Origin: Clostridium paraputrificum
GTDB taxonomy: Bacteria; Bacillota; Clostridia; Clostridiales; Clostridiaceae
Reading direction: 5' to 3'
NCBI RefSeq assembly: GCF_900447045.1
Contig: NZ_UAWH01000014.1
Coordinates: 1,238,501-1,302,500 of the forward strand
DNA: 64,000 nucleotides
A model generated the notes under the pieces. The model made no database searches and was not told the origin of the DNA. It saw nothing but the letters and a program-made list of their open reading frames with translations. Both the position numbers and the translations under genes were made by a program. Each line of letters begins with the position of its first letter. The first letter of the stretch is position 1. Of the stretch, positions 45,170-54,320 are shown piece after piece.

Positions 45170-46198
45170 CTATTTAAGTCCTTCATGAATTGCATTTAAA
45201 AGTTTACCAGTCTTATCAGCATCATAAAGCCAGAACATAATTCCCCTTAAATTATTATCCTTAACATATTTGGTTTTATGAGAAATAGATTCTTCATCAT
45301 CATAGGATATAAAATTATCACCATTAAATAGGTAAGGGGCTTTTGCTTCATCATCCCAATATCTTGTGTAACCATTTTTATTAATATAATCTCTATCTAA
45401 ATCAGTAAAGTCTTGAGATATACCACCTGTTGATTGAGCCATTTGAAGATATCCATTATTTACATTAGGAACTCCTGTCCAAGATCTGGAGTAGAAGGCA
45501 GAACCTATTAATAATTTTTCTGATGGTACTCCAGCAGCTTCAAATAGTTTAACTGAATTCATAATACTGCTTGGAAATATATCTCCTGAAGAAGTATAAA
45601 GATTAGTATGATGACCAGTTAATATTTGAAAACCGCCTCTAAAATCATAGGTCATAAGCATAACATAATCTAAGTACTTTTGAACTTTTTTCATATTAGT
45701 AAATCTAATAAAATATTCATCAGCACCAGCTGCTATAGTTAACAAATAGTGTCTGTTGTCTTTCTCTCCTTCTTTGTCTAAAGCTTCTCTTAAATCCTTC
45801 AATAGAAGAGTGAAGTTCTCTTTATCTTTAGGGCTAGATGTAATTCCAGAGATTGATGAAGTAGGATATTCCCAATCTATATCAATACCATCTAATTTAT
45901 GTTCTTTCATAAATCTTATAGCTTCTTCATTAAAGAATTTTCTACTTTCTTCTGTCATGGCAGCTTCAGAGAAACCACCATTTCCCCATCCACCTAGAGA
46001 AATAAGAAATTTAATTTCAGGATTATATTTTCTTATTCTTTCTAATTCATTAAAGTTCTTTAATTTAGTATAAATTTTTCCTTCAGAATCGATTTTACCA
46101 AAGGCTAAGTTAACATGAGTAAGTTTCTTAGCGTCTTCTTCAGTAATTGTTTCTAGTCCACCATCTCTCATATAAGCTATTACATATTTTTTCTTCAT
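45170..46198 (-). CDS. GH18 family glycosidase (chitinase-like), no signal peptide
   Basis: 342-residue TIM-barrel protein. The catalytic motif DGIDIDWEYP (DxxDxDxE) is complete, with strands YVIAYM at the start, FLISLGGWG, YVMLMTYDF and GIMFWLYD. No signal peptide or membrane segment, so it stays in the cytoplasm or forespore; the substrate is unlikely to be external chitin. The ATG at 46198 has AGAGG 7 nt upstream; an earlier GTG/ATG frame at 46216 is less likely. Repeat copy 3 lies about 90 bp upstream in the same direction. Confidence 0.88.
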   Translation of the reverse strand: MKKKYVIAYMRDGGLETITEEDAKKLTHVNLAFGKIDSEGKIYTKLKNFNELERIRKYNPEIKFLISLGGWGNGGFSEAAMTEESRKFFNEEAIRFMKEHKLDGIDIDWEYPTSSISGITSSPKDKENFTLLLKDLREALDKEGEKDNRHYLLTIAAGADEYFIRFTNMKKVQKYLDYVMLMTYDFRGGFQILTGHHTNLYTSSGDIFPSSIMNSVKLFEAAGVPSEKLLIGSAFYSRSWTGVPNVNNGYLQMAQSTGGISQDFTDLDRDYINKNGYTRYWDDEAKAPYLFNGDNFISYDDEESISHKTKYVKDNNLRGIMFWLYDADKTGKLLNAIHEGLK

Positions 46199-46292
46199 AG
46201 TGAATCCTCTCCCCATTTATAGAATACGTAATTATTATAACAGTTATGGATAATAATAGGGAAGATTGTATAGACATATTATTTATAAATGC

Positions 46293-46428
46293 AAAATTTG
46301 GGGTGGATATTTATTTTGCTTGTTCTGTCGCAGGGTCCAAGTCACAGAAAAATAAATATTTAAAGATAAGGAAAATGTAATAATACCTTTGATGTATAGC
46401 TAATTGAAATTTTATACTTTCCTAGACA
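46293..46428 (-). repeat. Dispersed intergenic repeat, copy 3 (internal deletion)
   Basis: Minus-strand copy beginning TGTCTAGGAAAGTATAAA at 46428 and ending with ATCCACCCC near 46293. About 50 nt are missing relative to copy 1 and the promoter -35 reads TTAGCT. The core is GACTTGGACCCTGCGAC. The pair closing the loop changes from U-G to U-A (TGT/ACG in copies 1, 2 and 5; TGT/ACA here), which is compatible with structure being kept. It starts 3 nt after the T-run of the tRNA terminator and points at the GH18 gene. Confidence 0.8.
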
Positions 46429-46431
46429 GTG

Positions 46432-46466
46432 AAAAAAGAACTTCTAGCTATTCTAGAAGTTCTTTT
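46432..46466 (-). terminator. Terminator of the tRNA-fMet gene
   Basis: Thirteen-bp stem AAAGAACTTCTAG and complement, 5-nt loop, followed by T6 on the minus strand. Confidence 0.88.
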
Positions 46467-46469
46467 ATA

Positions 46470-46545
<76 letters not shown>

Positions 46546-46562
46546 TTATTTACTATGTATTT

Positions 46563-46591
46563 ATATTAAGGCAATTATTAAAGTTAGTCAA
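46563..46591 (-). promoter_or_regulatory. Promoter of tRNA-fMet
   Basis: Minus-strand TTGACT (46591-46586), 17-nt spacer, TAATAT (46568-46563), 18 nt before the tRNA 5' end. The rest of the 277-bp gap up to 46822 is AT-rich with no gene. Confidence 0.7.
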
Positions 46592-46822
46592 ATACAGGAT
46601 TGCCTAGATATATTCAGTATATAGGAGGAAAGTGTGAAGTTTATGTATGAAATTGTTTAAAACCATGTATCAGGGAGGAAAATATATGGATTAACCTTTA
46701 AGGGTACAAAATTATTAAAAAAGTATAATTTATATAAAAAAATAATTGTTAAATATTTACAATTATGTATACTAGTGCGATAATGATTCATATAAGAAAG
46801 GGAAAAAGGGGGAGAATAAGGG

Positions 46823-47032
46823 ATGAGTTCATATTATGTTAGTAATAAAGTTGACTTAAATGGTATGCATATAGTTCATGAAGAGGGATGTAAGAATATG
46901 CCTGAAGAATTAAATATAACTTATATGGGGGAGTATTATAGCAATATTGAAGCGGTAGAAGACTGCAAAAAGAATTATTATCATAATAGTGATGGATGCT
47001 ATACATGCTGTCCTGATGCAAACTTTAGATAG
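46823..47032 (+). CDS. Small Cys/His-rich protein of unknown function
   Basis: 69 residues with MSSYYVSNKVDLNGMHIVHEEGC near the N terminus, YMGEYYSN in the middle and DGCYTCCPDA at the C terminus: one early cysteine after a histidine, and a closing GCxxCC. I recall a widespread family of similar unnamed small proteins with a VH...GC and C-terminal GCxxC pattern, but cannot name a function. GGGGAG and AAGGG lie upstream of the ATG. No signal peptide. Confidence 0.65.
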   Translation: MSSYYVSNKVDLNGMHIVHEEGCKNMPEELNITYMGEYYSNIEAVEDCKKNYYHNSDGCYTCCPDANFR

Positions 47033-47051
47033 GAAAAAGAACTAAAACCAA

Positions 47052-47155
47052 AGAAAATAATTTTATAATTTTCCTACCTTCAGTGGGGGAGGAGAGGATG
47101 TTTGTTTTTCGGTGACTTGGAGCTTGCGACGGAACAATAAAAATAAATATAAGTG
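47052..47155 (+). repeat. Dispersed intergenic repeat, copy 4 (5' truncated, decayed)
   Basis: Keeps the segment AATTTTATAATTTTCCTACC, the core GGTGACTTGGAGCTTGCGAC and GGAACA, but lacks the 5' TGTCTAGG part with promoter and the 3' terminator arm. It lies about 75 bp before the rhomboid-like gene in the same orientation. Confidence 0.7.
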
Positions 47156-47232
47156 CCGATTTTCTTGGCTATTATTATATTATGTGGTAGAATTTATATT
47201 AAACAAAATATGAGATAAAGGGGCGTTTGCTT

Positions 47233-48039
47233 TTGAATTGGATAAATAAACTAGATAGAAAATTTGGAAGACATTATATTCATAATTTAATGGGAATAAT
47301 TATAGCTGGTAGTGCAGCCTTATTTATAATAGATTATGTTTTAAAGACAAATATAAGAAGTATGCTTTATTTAGAACCAGCTTTAGTATTACAAGGTCAA
47401 ATATGGAGACTTGTAACCTTTGTTTTTGTAATGAATCCAGGAAGTATAGTATTTGCAGTTTTTGCTTTCTACTTTTATTATATAGCTGGGAACGCTTTAG
47501 AATATGAGTGGGGCGGGTTTAAATTTAACCTTTATTATTTGGTAGGTATGATATCAGCAATTGTTATATCTTTTATAACAATGAGTTCTGTTACTGCTGA
47601 TATAATAAATTTATCTTTATTTTTAGCTTATGCTAAGCTATATCCTAATGCAGAATTTTTACTATTTTTCATTTTGCCTATTAAAGCAAAGTATTTAGGA
47701 TATTTTAACTGGGCAATAATAATATTAGGAGTTTTACAAAGCATTATTAATTTTAGTATACAAGGAATTTTAATTAATCTAGTTCCTGTAATTAATTACC
47801 TTTTATTCTTTGGAGCAAGTAATTATAGGGAAAAGAAAATGAGAAATAGCTCTGTTATAAGAATGAAGGACTACAAGAGAAAAATTAATTCTGTTAAAAA
47901 GTCATATACTCATAAGTGCACTGTTTGTGGCATTACTGATGTAGATGATCCAGATATGGAATTTAGATATTGTAGCAGGTGTAATGGAAAGCATGCTTAT
48001 TGTGAAAAGCATATTTTAGATCATGAACATATAAAATAA
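47233..48039 (+). CDS. Rhomboid-like membrane protein with C-terminal zinc ribbon
   Basis: 268 residues with about five hydrophobic helices (about 18-36, 55-85, 95-120, 128-150, 160-195) resembling the rhomboid fold (IWRLVTFVFV and EYEWGGFKFNLYYL) but without the GxSx/H catalytic pair, so it is probably not a protease. The C terminus has a zinc-ribbon CTVCG..CSRCNGKHAYC. The start is a TTG at 47233 (9 nt after AAGGGG); a TTG at 47227 is possible. Repeat copy 4 is directly upstream. Function unknown. Confidence 0.72.
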   Translation: MNWINKLDRKFGRHYIHNLMGIIIAGSAALFIIDYVLKTNIRSMLYLEPALVLQGQIWRLVTFVFVMNPGSIVFAVFAFYFYYIAGNALEYEWGGFKFNLYYLVGMISAIVISFITMSSVTADIINLSLFLAYAKLYPNAEFLLFFILPIKAKYLGYFNWAIIILGVLQSIINFSIQGILINLVPVINYLLFFGASNYREKKMRNSSVIRMKDYKRKINSVKKSYTHKCTVCGITDVDDPDMEFRYCSRCNGKHAYCEKHILDHEHIK

Positions 48040-48043
48040 TCTA

Positions 48044-48072
48044 GGGGGCAGCAAGTAAATGCTGCCCTTTTT
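48044..48072 (+). terminator. Terminator of the rhomboid-like gene
   Basis: Perfect 8-bp stem GGGCAGCA/TGCTGCCC and T5. Confidence 0.9.
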
Positions 48073-48090
48073 ACATCTAGGAGTGATAAG

Positions 48091-48999
48091 ATGGTTAATT
48101 TATGTTTTTTGGGAACACTAGGAAATATACCTTTACCTAATAGACATTTAGCAGCTTTAATGGTTGCTTATAATGGAAGAAAGATATTAATTGATTGTGG
48201 AGAAGGAACACAAGTAGCTATTAGAGAAGGTGGGTTAGGATTTAAGAATATTGATTGTATATGTATAACTCATGTACATGGTGATCATATAATAGGACTT
48301 CCAGGGCTATTATCTACCATGGGAAATAGTGATAGAAGAGAGAAGGTAAAAATAATAGGTCCTGTAGGGCTAAGAAAAGTAGTGGATGGATTAAATGTTA
48401 TTAACCCCTATTTACCTTATGAATTAGAGATTATTGAGGTGAAAACAGAAAAAATAGTGCTAAGTGATGAAATTATTATTTCTTCATTAGAATTGGAACA
48501 TTCAACTAATTGTGTTGGATACAGCTTCTATTTTAAGAGAAGAAGAAAGTTTGATAGGGAAAAGGCAGAAGAAAATAATGTTCCAAAGATTTTGTGGTCA
48601 AAGCTTCAAAAGAATGAAGAGGAAATTGAATATGAGGGGAGCATATATACAAAGGAAATGGTGTTAGGCCATGAGAGAAGGGGAATAAAATTATCATATA
48701 TTACAGACACAAGGCCTATAAAAGAAATACCTGAATTTATTAAAGATAGTGATTTGTTTATTTGTGAGGGCAACTATGGGGACGATAATGATTTGGATAA
48801 AGCTTTAAAAAATAAGCATATGACTTTTAGAGAAAGTGCAACACTTGCAAAGTTAGGGGAATGTATGGAACTTAAAATAACTCATTTTAGTCCATCACTT
48901 CCAAATCCTCAGGATTTTATTCATAATGCTAAAGAGGTTTTTGAAAATTCATCTATTGCTTATGATGGGGAATTAAAAACTATTAATTATAGGGAATAA
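48091..48999 (+). CDS. rnz: Ribonuclease Z
   Basis: tRNA 3'-processing endonuclease, 302 residues, beta-lactamase fold. The zinc motif HVHGDHIIGLPG lies near residue 62; the later motif ITDTRP and the His in THFSPSL complete the metal set. GTLGNIPLPNR at the start is characteristic. AGGAG precedes the ATG. It follows the rhomboid-like gene after its terminator and ends at a bidirectional terminator. Notably, the one tRNA in the window encodes its CCA. Confidence 0.95.
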   Translation: MVNLCFLGTLGNIPLPNRHLAALMVAYNGRKILIDCGEGTQVAIREGGLGFKNIDCICITHVHGDHIIGLPGLLSTMGNSDRREKVKIIGPVGLRKVVDGLNVINPYLPYELEIIEVKTEKIVLSDEIIISSLELEHSTNCVGYSFYFKRRRKFDREKAEENNVPKILWSKLQKNEEEIEYEGSIYTKEMVLGHERRGIKLSYITDTRPIKEIPEFIKDSDLFICEGNYGDDNDLDKALKNKHMTFRESATLAKLGECMELKITHFSPSLPNPQDFIHNAKEVFENSSIAYDGELKTINYRE

Positions 49000-49000
49000 T

Positions 49001-49032
49001 AAGGGCGTAATTCTGTTTAGAATTACGCCTTT
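49001..49032. terminator. Bidirectional terminator between rnz and glnN
   Basis: Fourteen-pair stem AAGGGCGTAATTCT with its near-complement, short loop and T-run. Confidence 0.85.
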
Positions 49033-49039
49033 AGTAAAC

Positions 49040-51136
49040 TTATATTTTATATAGTAAGTCTGCATAATTTGGTATTGGCCAATATTCTTTGCCTACTAAT
49101 AATTCAAGACTGTCCGCATAGGATCTAGCTTCTTCCATAGTAGGTATAATTAATGATTTGTAGAAGTCCGCAACTGATAGTGGATCTGAATAGTCATCAA
49201 CCCTTCTTAAAAGGCTATCTAGCTTTTCTATTTCGGTATATAAATTGTTAGCTAGGTTAGATATATTAGTTAAGGTTCCTCTTTCCATATCACAGCAGTT
49301 ACTTAAGCCAACAGACTTTTTAGCTATGATTGTATCACTTAAATTTTTCATGTAATTAGTAACAGCAGGTAGTATTTCTTTTCTTATCATATCCACCATT
49401 GTTAGTGCTTCAATATTTATGATTTTTGAGTAATTTTCAAGTAATATTTCATATCTTGAACGAATTTCTGTTTCAGTAAATATATTATGCTTTTCAAATA
49501 AAGCTATATTTTTATCCTTAATGAAGTAAGGAAGAGCATCAACTGTAGTTCTTAAGTTTAATAAACCTCTCTTTTCTGCCTCTTGGATCCATTCATCAGA
49601 GTAATTATTTCCATTAAAGATAATTCTCTTATGGTCTTTTAGAGTCTTTTTAATTAATGAATTTAAAGCCTTCTTAAAATCAGTTGCCCCTTCAAGTTCA
49701 TCTGCAAAGGAAGAAAGAGCTTCAGCAACAATTGTATTTAAGATTACATTTGGTCCAGAGACAGAGAAGGTAGAGCCAAGCATTCTAAATTCAAACTTAT
49801 TACCTGTAAATGCAAAAGGAGATGTTCTATTTCTATCTGTTGTATCTTTGGGAAATCTAGGAAGGACATCAACTCCAAGTTCCATTTCTACCTTGTCTTT
49901 AGCTGAGTACTTTTCATTATTTTCAATAGCATCTAATATACCTGAAAGCTCATCACCTAAGAACATTGAAACTATAGCTGGAGGAGCTTCATTAGCACCT
50001 AATCTATGGTCATTTCCAGCATTGGCTACAGATATTCTTAGTAAATCTTGATATTCATCCACAGCTTTAATTACTGCACATAGGAAAGTTAAAAATTGAG
50101 CATTTTTAGCTGGAGTTTTTCCAGGTTCTAAAAGGTTTTGACCATTATCAGTAGATAAAGACCAGTTATTGTGCTTTCCTGAACCATTTATACCTTCAAA
50201 GGGTTTTTCATGAAGTAAACATACTAAACCATGTTTATCAGCAACCTTCTTCATAGTTTCCATAGTTAATTGGTTGTGATCTGTAGCTAAATTAGTTGTA
50301 GTAAATATAGGAGCAAGCTCATGTTGGGCAGGCGCAACTTCATTGTGTTTAGTCTTTACAAGTACTCCAAGCTTCCATAATTCCTTATCTAATTCTTCCA
50401 TAAAAGCTGCTATTCTAGGTTTTATAATACCAAAATAGTGATCTTCAAGTTCTTGCCCTTTAGGCGCTTTTGCACCTAGTAAAGTACGTCCTGTTAATAT
50501 TAAGTCTAATCTCTTTAAGTAAAGATCTTTATCAATTATAAAGTATTCTTGTTCAGGTCCAACAGTTGTTATAACACTCTTAACATCTTCATTACCAAAT
50601 AAATTTAATACTCTTAAAGCTTGTTTGTTTATTGCTTCCATGGAACGAAGTAGAGGAGTTTTTTTGTCTAAAGCTTCCCCGCTATATGAGTAGAAGACAG
50701 TTGGTATACATAAAGTATTATCTTTTATAAAGGCATATGAAGTGGGGTCCCATGCTGTATAACCTCTAGCTTCAAAGGTTACCCTTAAGCCACCATTTGG
50801 GAAACTTGAAGCATCAGGTTCCCCCTTAATTAATTCTTTACCTGAAAATTCCATAATTATTTGTCCATCTTCAGTTGGTGAAATAAAGGAATCATGCTTT
50901 TCAGCTGTTATTCCTGTCATTGGTTGGAACCAGTGTGTAAAGTGAGTAGCACCTTTTTCTAATGCCCAGTCTTTCATGGCACATGCTACAATATTTGCCA
51001 CATTTATATTAAGAGCTTTACCCTTATCAATACAAGATTTTAGTTCATTGTAAGTTTGTTTTGGTAATCTTTCTTTCATTATTTTTTCATTGAAAACCAT
51101 GCTTCCAAATAAATTAGGTACATAATCTTTATTCAT
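49040..51136 (-). CDS. glnN: Glutamine synthetase type III
   Basis: Makes glutamine from glutamate, ammonia and ATP. 698 residues is the size of the GSIII class, about 250 longer than GlnA. Class markers include [44 protein letters not shown] and [21 protein letters not shown] precedes the ATG. It lies 13 nt after asnA and shares its promoter, linking two ammonia-fixing enzymes in one operon. Confidence 0.96.
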   Translation of the reverse strand: MNKDYVPNLFGSMVFNEKIMKERLPKQTYNELKSCIDKGKALNINVANIVACAMKDWALEKGATHFTHWFQPMTGITAEKHDSFISPTEDGQIIMEFSGKELIKGEPDASSFPNGGLRVTFEARGYTAWDPTSYAFIKDNTLCIPTVFYSYSGEALDKKTPLLRSMEAINKQALRVLNLFGNEDVKSVITTVGPEQEYFIIDKDLYLKRLDLILTGRTLLGAKAPKGQELEDHYFGIIKPRIAAFMEELDKELWKLGVLVKTKHNEVAPAQHELAPIFTTTNLATDHNQLTMETMKKVADKHGLVCLLHEKPFEGINGSGKHNNWSLSTDNGQNLLEPGKTPAKNAQFLTFLCAVIKAVDEYQDLLRISVANAGNDHRLGANEAPPAIVSMFLGDELSGILDAIENNEKYSAKDKVEMELGVDVLPRFPKDTTDRNRTSPFAFTGNKFEFRMLGSTFSVSGPNVILNTIVAEALSSFADELEGATDFKKALNSLIKKTLKDHKRIIFNGNNYSDEWIQEAEKRGLLNLRTTVDALPYFIKDKNIALFEKHNIFTETEIRSRYEILLENYSKIINIEALTMVDMIRKEILPAVTNYMKNLSDTIIAKKSVGLSNCCDMERGTLTNISNLANNLYTEIEKLDSLLRRVDDYSDPLSVADFYKSLIIPTMEEARSYADSLELLVGKEYWPIPNYADLLYKI

Positions 51137-51149
51137 TTATAAATCCCTC

Positions 51150-52157
51150 CTATAGCAAGTTTATATTATTTTCTTTACAAATTTTTAGGGTATCTTTATC
51201 CCAAATTGATGAATGAACTTCTCCTATATGTGCTTTTCCAAGTAGAAGCATGGAGAGTCTAGATTGTCCAATTCCACCACCTAAAGTTAGTGGCAAGGTT
51301 TCATTAAGAATCATCTTATGAAAAGGTAGGTTCTTTCTATCTTCGCATCCACTTTTAACTAACTGTTCTTCAAGGGAGGTTTTATCTACTCTTATTCCCA
51401 TTGAAGAAACCTCAAAGGCACATTCTAAAATATCATTCCAAAATAATATATCTCCATTTAATGCCCAGTCATCATAGTCAGGAGCACGTCCATCATGCTT
51501 TTTACCATTAGGTAGAAGATCTCCAATTTTCATTATGAAAGAGGTTTTATGAGTTTTTACAAATTCATTTTCTCTCTCTTTAGGAGTTAGCTCTGGATAA
51601 AGATTATATAGTTCTTCTGTGGTAATAAAAGTAACATCATTAGAAAGAGTCGTTGTAATTTCAGGATAAATTACTTTTAATGAATCCAAGGTATTACAGA
51701 TTGCAGAAACGATGCTTTTTACTGTATCCTTCAAATACTCAATATTACGTGTTTCTTTAGTAATTATCTTTTCCCAATCCCACTGATCAATATATATTGA
51801 GTGAAGGTTATCCATTTCTTCATCTCTACGTATTGCATTCATATCAGTATAAAGACCTGTTAACTCTTTAAAACCATATTTAAATAGTGCCATACGTTTC
51901 CACTTAGCAAGAGAGTGTACTACTTCTGCGTAAGTTCCAGTTTCCTTAATATCGAAACTTACTGGACGTTCGTATCCATTTAAGTTGTCATTAATTCCTG
52001 TTGTAGGATCTACAAATAGTGGTGCAGATACTCTCTTTAAATTTAACTTTTCCCCAAGTTCTTTTTGAAATTTACTTTTTATAATTTCAATAGCCATTTG
52101 TGTTTGAAATAAATCAAGTTTAGGTTCATAGTTTTTAGGAATGAATGTTTTACTCAT
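51150..52157 (-). CDS. asnA: Aspartate-ammonia ligase
   Basis: Ammonia-dependent asparagine synthetase, 335 residues, of the class II tRNA synthetase-like fold. Clear markers are KLDLFQTQMAIEIIKS, RVSAPLFVDPTTGINDNLNG, DMNAIRRDEEMDNLHSIYIDQWDWEK and the C-terminal TLGGGIGQSRL. The promoter and a leader hairpin precede it. It is the first gene of the asnA-glnN operon, divergent from glnA. Confidence 0.96.
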   Translation of the reverse strand: MSKTFIPKNYEPKLDLFQTQMAIEIIKSKFQKELGEKLNLKRVSAPLFVDPTTGINDNLNGYERPVSFDIKETGTYAEVVHSLAKWKRMALFKYGFKELTGLYTDMNAIRRDEEMDNLHSIYIDQWDWEKIITKETRNIEYLKDTVKSIVSAICNTLDSLKVIYPEITTTLSNDVTFITTEELYNLYPELTPKERENEFVKTHKTSFIMKIGDLLPNGKKHDGRAPDYDDWALNGDILFWNDILECAFEVSSMGIRVDKTSLEEQLVKSGCEDRKNLPFHKMILNETLPLTLGGGIGQSRLSMLLLGKAHIGEVHSSIWDKDTLKICKENNINLL

Positions 52158-52181
52158 ATATATAGCCCCCTTTTAAAATAA

Positions 52182-52218
52182 AAAAAGACGCCCTAGGAAA
52201 TTAATCCTATAGCGTCTT
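52182..52218 (-). promoter_or_regulatory. Leader terminator (attenuator) of asnA-glnN
   Basis: On the minus strand a hairpin with arms AAAGACGC and GCGTCTTT and inner ATAGGA/TCCTAG, then T7, starting within about 5 nt of the predicted transcript start. A terminator ahead of the gene implies conditional read-through. T-box landmarks were looked for and are absent. Confidence 0.65.
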
Positions 52219-52229
52219 TGCTTTAGTTC

Positions 52230-52259
52230 ATTATATTCTTGATGGAAATAAATAGTCAA
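52230..52259 (-). promoter_or_regulatory. Promoter of asnA-glnN
   Basis: Minus-strand TTGACT (52259-52254), 18-nt spacer, TATAAT (52235-52230). Confidence 0.75.
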
Positions 52260-52274
52260 TACTTTTTTAAAATA

Positions 52275-52303
52275 TTGACAAAAAAATATCTAAGGAATAA
52301 AAT
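52275..52303 (+). promoter_or_regulatory. Promoter of glnA-ANTAR operon
   Basis: Consensus TTGACA (52275-52280), 17-nt spacer, TAAAAT (52298-52303). Divergent from the asnA promoter with about 16 bp between the -35 boxes. Confidence 0.75.
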
Positions 52304-52314
52304 GTTAATAGGAC

Positions 52315-52367
52315 AAAGGCGTTCTAAGTTTGTGAGTGATTCGCAGGTTTAGTGACGTCTTTTTTTG
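52315..52367 (+). promoter_or_regulatory. Leader terminator of glnA, candidate ANTAR target
   Basis: Hairpin starting about 5 nt after the predicted transcript start: AAAGGCGT (52315-52322) with ACGTCTTT (52355-52362), inner CTAA/TTAG, then T7. At the top TGTG...CGCA frames the loop sequence AGTGAT (A at 1, G at 4), reminiscent of the loops bound by ANTAR proteins, but the loop is not an exact hexaloop. An ANTAR protein is encoded in the same operon. Confidence 0.55.
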
Positions 52368-52394
52368 TTTATAGAGACATTAAGGAGGGTAATT

Positions 52395-53717
52395 ATGGAT
52401 AGAACAATAAGTGAAATCATCAAGTTTGTAGATGATAATGATATTAAATTTATTAGACTTCAATTTTGTGATATATTGGGGGAATTAAAAAATATATCAA
52501 TAATGTCCTCTCAATTAGAAAGGGCTTTTAAGTATGGAATAAGCTTTGATGCTTCATCTATAAAGGGATTTTTAGATATAGAAGAGTCAGATTTATTCTT
52601 ATATCCAGACCCATCAACATTAACAATATTACCTTGGAGACCACAGGAAGGTAGGGTGGCAAGATTCTTTTGCTATATTAAAAAGCCTAATGGGGAAATC
52701 TTTGAGGGAGATACGAGATATATACTTAAAAAAACAGAAGATGAACTTTGGAGTAAAGGATATTTATCTAAGGTTGGACCAGAATGTGAATTCTACTTGT
52801 TTAAAAGGGATGATGAAGGAGACCCAATATTAATTCCTCATGATTTAGCTGGATATTTTGATGTTGCACCTTTTGATAAGGGAGAGAATGTAAGAAGAGA
52901 AATTTGCCTTACACTTGAGGATATGGGATTAACTCCAGAAAGTTCTCATCATGAATCAGGACCAGGGCAAAATGAAATTGATTTTATGTATGATGGCTCT
53001 CTAGCTTCTGCTGATAATTTTATAACTTTTAAAAATGTAGTAAAAACAATAGCATCGTTAAATGGGCTACATGGAAGTTTTATGCCTAAACCATTTATAG
53101 ATAAGAGTGGTTCAGGTCTTCATATAAATTTATCTTTATTTAAGGATGAGGATAATATTTTCTTAACTGATGTAAATCATAATGAAAATGCAGAAAGTTT
53201 TATAGCTGGAATTTTAGGGCGTATTAAAGAGATAACAGCAGTTTTAAATCCTACTGTAAATTCATATAAAAGATTTGGGGGATATGAAGCACCTAAATAT
53301 ATAACATGGTCACACAATAATAGATCACAGCTTATAAGAATACCAGCATCAAAGGATAAGTACTGTAGGATGGAACTTAGAAGTGCAGATTGTACATGCA
53401 ATCCATATATGGCTTTTTCTTTATTATTAAAGGCAGGTCTTGAAGGCATAGAGAAGAATAAAAAACTTATAGCTCCTGTTGATAAAAATATGTATTCAAG
53501 TCTATTAGAAAATGATATTGATAGTCTTCCAGATAATCTTGGGGAAGCTATAAATATAATGGAAAAAAGTACATTTGTAAAAGAGTCATTAGGAGATTTT
53601 GTTTTTAATAAGTTTATTGAGAATAAAAAGAATGAATGGAAGGATTACGAAGAAAAATGTGTTCAAAATGATGAAGTAAGTGATTGGGAAATAAATAATT
53701 ACTTTATTAAACTTTAA
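52395..53717 (+). CDS. glnA: Glutamine synthetase type I
   Basis: Second glutamine synthetase of the window, 440 residues, the usual GlnA-alpha size. Landmarks are FCDILGELKNISI, SFDASSIKGF, GPECEFYLF, HHESGPGQNEIDF, KSGSGLHINLS and the Arg-flap region near ESFIAGILG. No adenylylation-type extension, so control is likely by gene expression. ATG 52395 has AAGGAGG 7 nt upstream; a frame from 52365 is not supported. ANTAR-regulator gene follows after 28 nt. Confidence 0.96.
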   Translation: MDRTISEIIKFVDDNDIKFIRLQFCDILGELKNISIMSSQLERAFKYGISFDASSIKGFLDIEESDLFLYPDPSTLTILPWRPQEGRVARFFCYIKKPNGEIFEGDTRYILKKTEDELWSKGYLSKVGPECEFYLFKRDDEGDPILIPHDLAGYFDVAPFDKGENVRREICLTLEDMGLTPESSHHESGPGQNEIDFMYDGSLASADNFITFKNVVKTIASLNGLHGSFMPKPFIDKSGSGLHINLSLFKDEDNIFLTDVNHNENAESFIAGILGRIKEITAVLNPTVNSYKRFGGYEAPKYITWSHNNRSQLIRIPASKDKYCRMELRSADCTCNPYMAFSLLLKAGLEGIEKNKKLIAPVDKNMYSSLLENDIDSLPDNLGEAINIMEKSTFVKESLGDFVFNKFIENKKNEWKDYEEKCVQNDEVSDWEINNYFIKL

Positions 53718-53745
53718 TTAGATGTGCTAGCGTGGGAGGTGTTAT

Positions 53746-54315
53746 ATGGATAAGATACTTGTAGTTTGTAGTTCTGAAAAAGGAAAAAAAGTATATACTG
53801 ACAATTTAAAAGATATGGGATATATCCATGTTGACACTGAAAATAATAGTGGAGCTGCAAGGAGAAGAATACTTGTAGATGAATATAATATGGTTATAAT
53901 TGATACACCTCTTACTGATGAATTTGGTAATGATTTAGCTATTAAAATAGCAGAAGGAGGAACTATTGGGGTTATACTTATGGTTAAAAGTGAAAGTGCT
54001 GATATGATTAGTGCTAAGGTTGAAGATTATGGAGTATTTGTTATATCAAAGCCTTTTACAAAATCAATATTTTATCAAGGAGTAAAATTTGTTTTTACCT
54101 CTTTAAGGAGATTTAGGGCGTTAAAAAAGGAGCAAAGCACATTAAAAAGAAAAGTAGAAGATATAAAGAGAATAGATAGAGCAAAATGTTTGTTAATTCA
54201 ATATAATAACATAACGGAGGAAGAAGCTCATAGAGTTATAGAAAAGCATGCTATGAATGAAAGAATAACTCGTAGAGAGGTGGCAGATAAAATTATTAAA
54301 AGATATGGGGTATAG
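53746..54315 (+). CDS. ANTAR-domain RNA-binding response regulator
   Basis: 189 residues: a receiver-like domain (1-120) with a retained Asp in MVIIDTPL, a coiled coil (125-145) and a C-terminal ANTAR domain (about 135-189) with RAKCLLIQYNNITEEEAHRVIEKHAM and ITRREVADKII. ANTAR proteins bind paired stem-loops in nascent mRNA to prevent termination. Its gene follows glnA, whose leader has a terminator of the right kind, so it is probably a nitrogen-responsive antiterminator for glnA and maybe asnA-glnN. GGGAGGTG precedes the ATG. Confidence 0.88.
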   Translation: MDKILVVCSSEKGKKVYTDNLKDMGYIHVDTENNSGAARRRILVDEYNMVIIDTPLTDEFGNDLAIKIAEGGTIGVILMVKSESADMISAKVEDYGVFVISKPFTKSIFYQGVKFVFTSLRRFRALKKEQSTLKRKVEDIKRIDRAKCLLIQYNNITEEEAHRVIEKHAMNERITRREVADKIIKRYGV

Positions 54316-54320
54316 ATATT

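Noticed and set aside
52158..52230. T-box riboswitch expected before asnA.
   Set aside because: The leader is only about 65 nt and holds one terminator hairpin; no specifier loop or T-box sequence.
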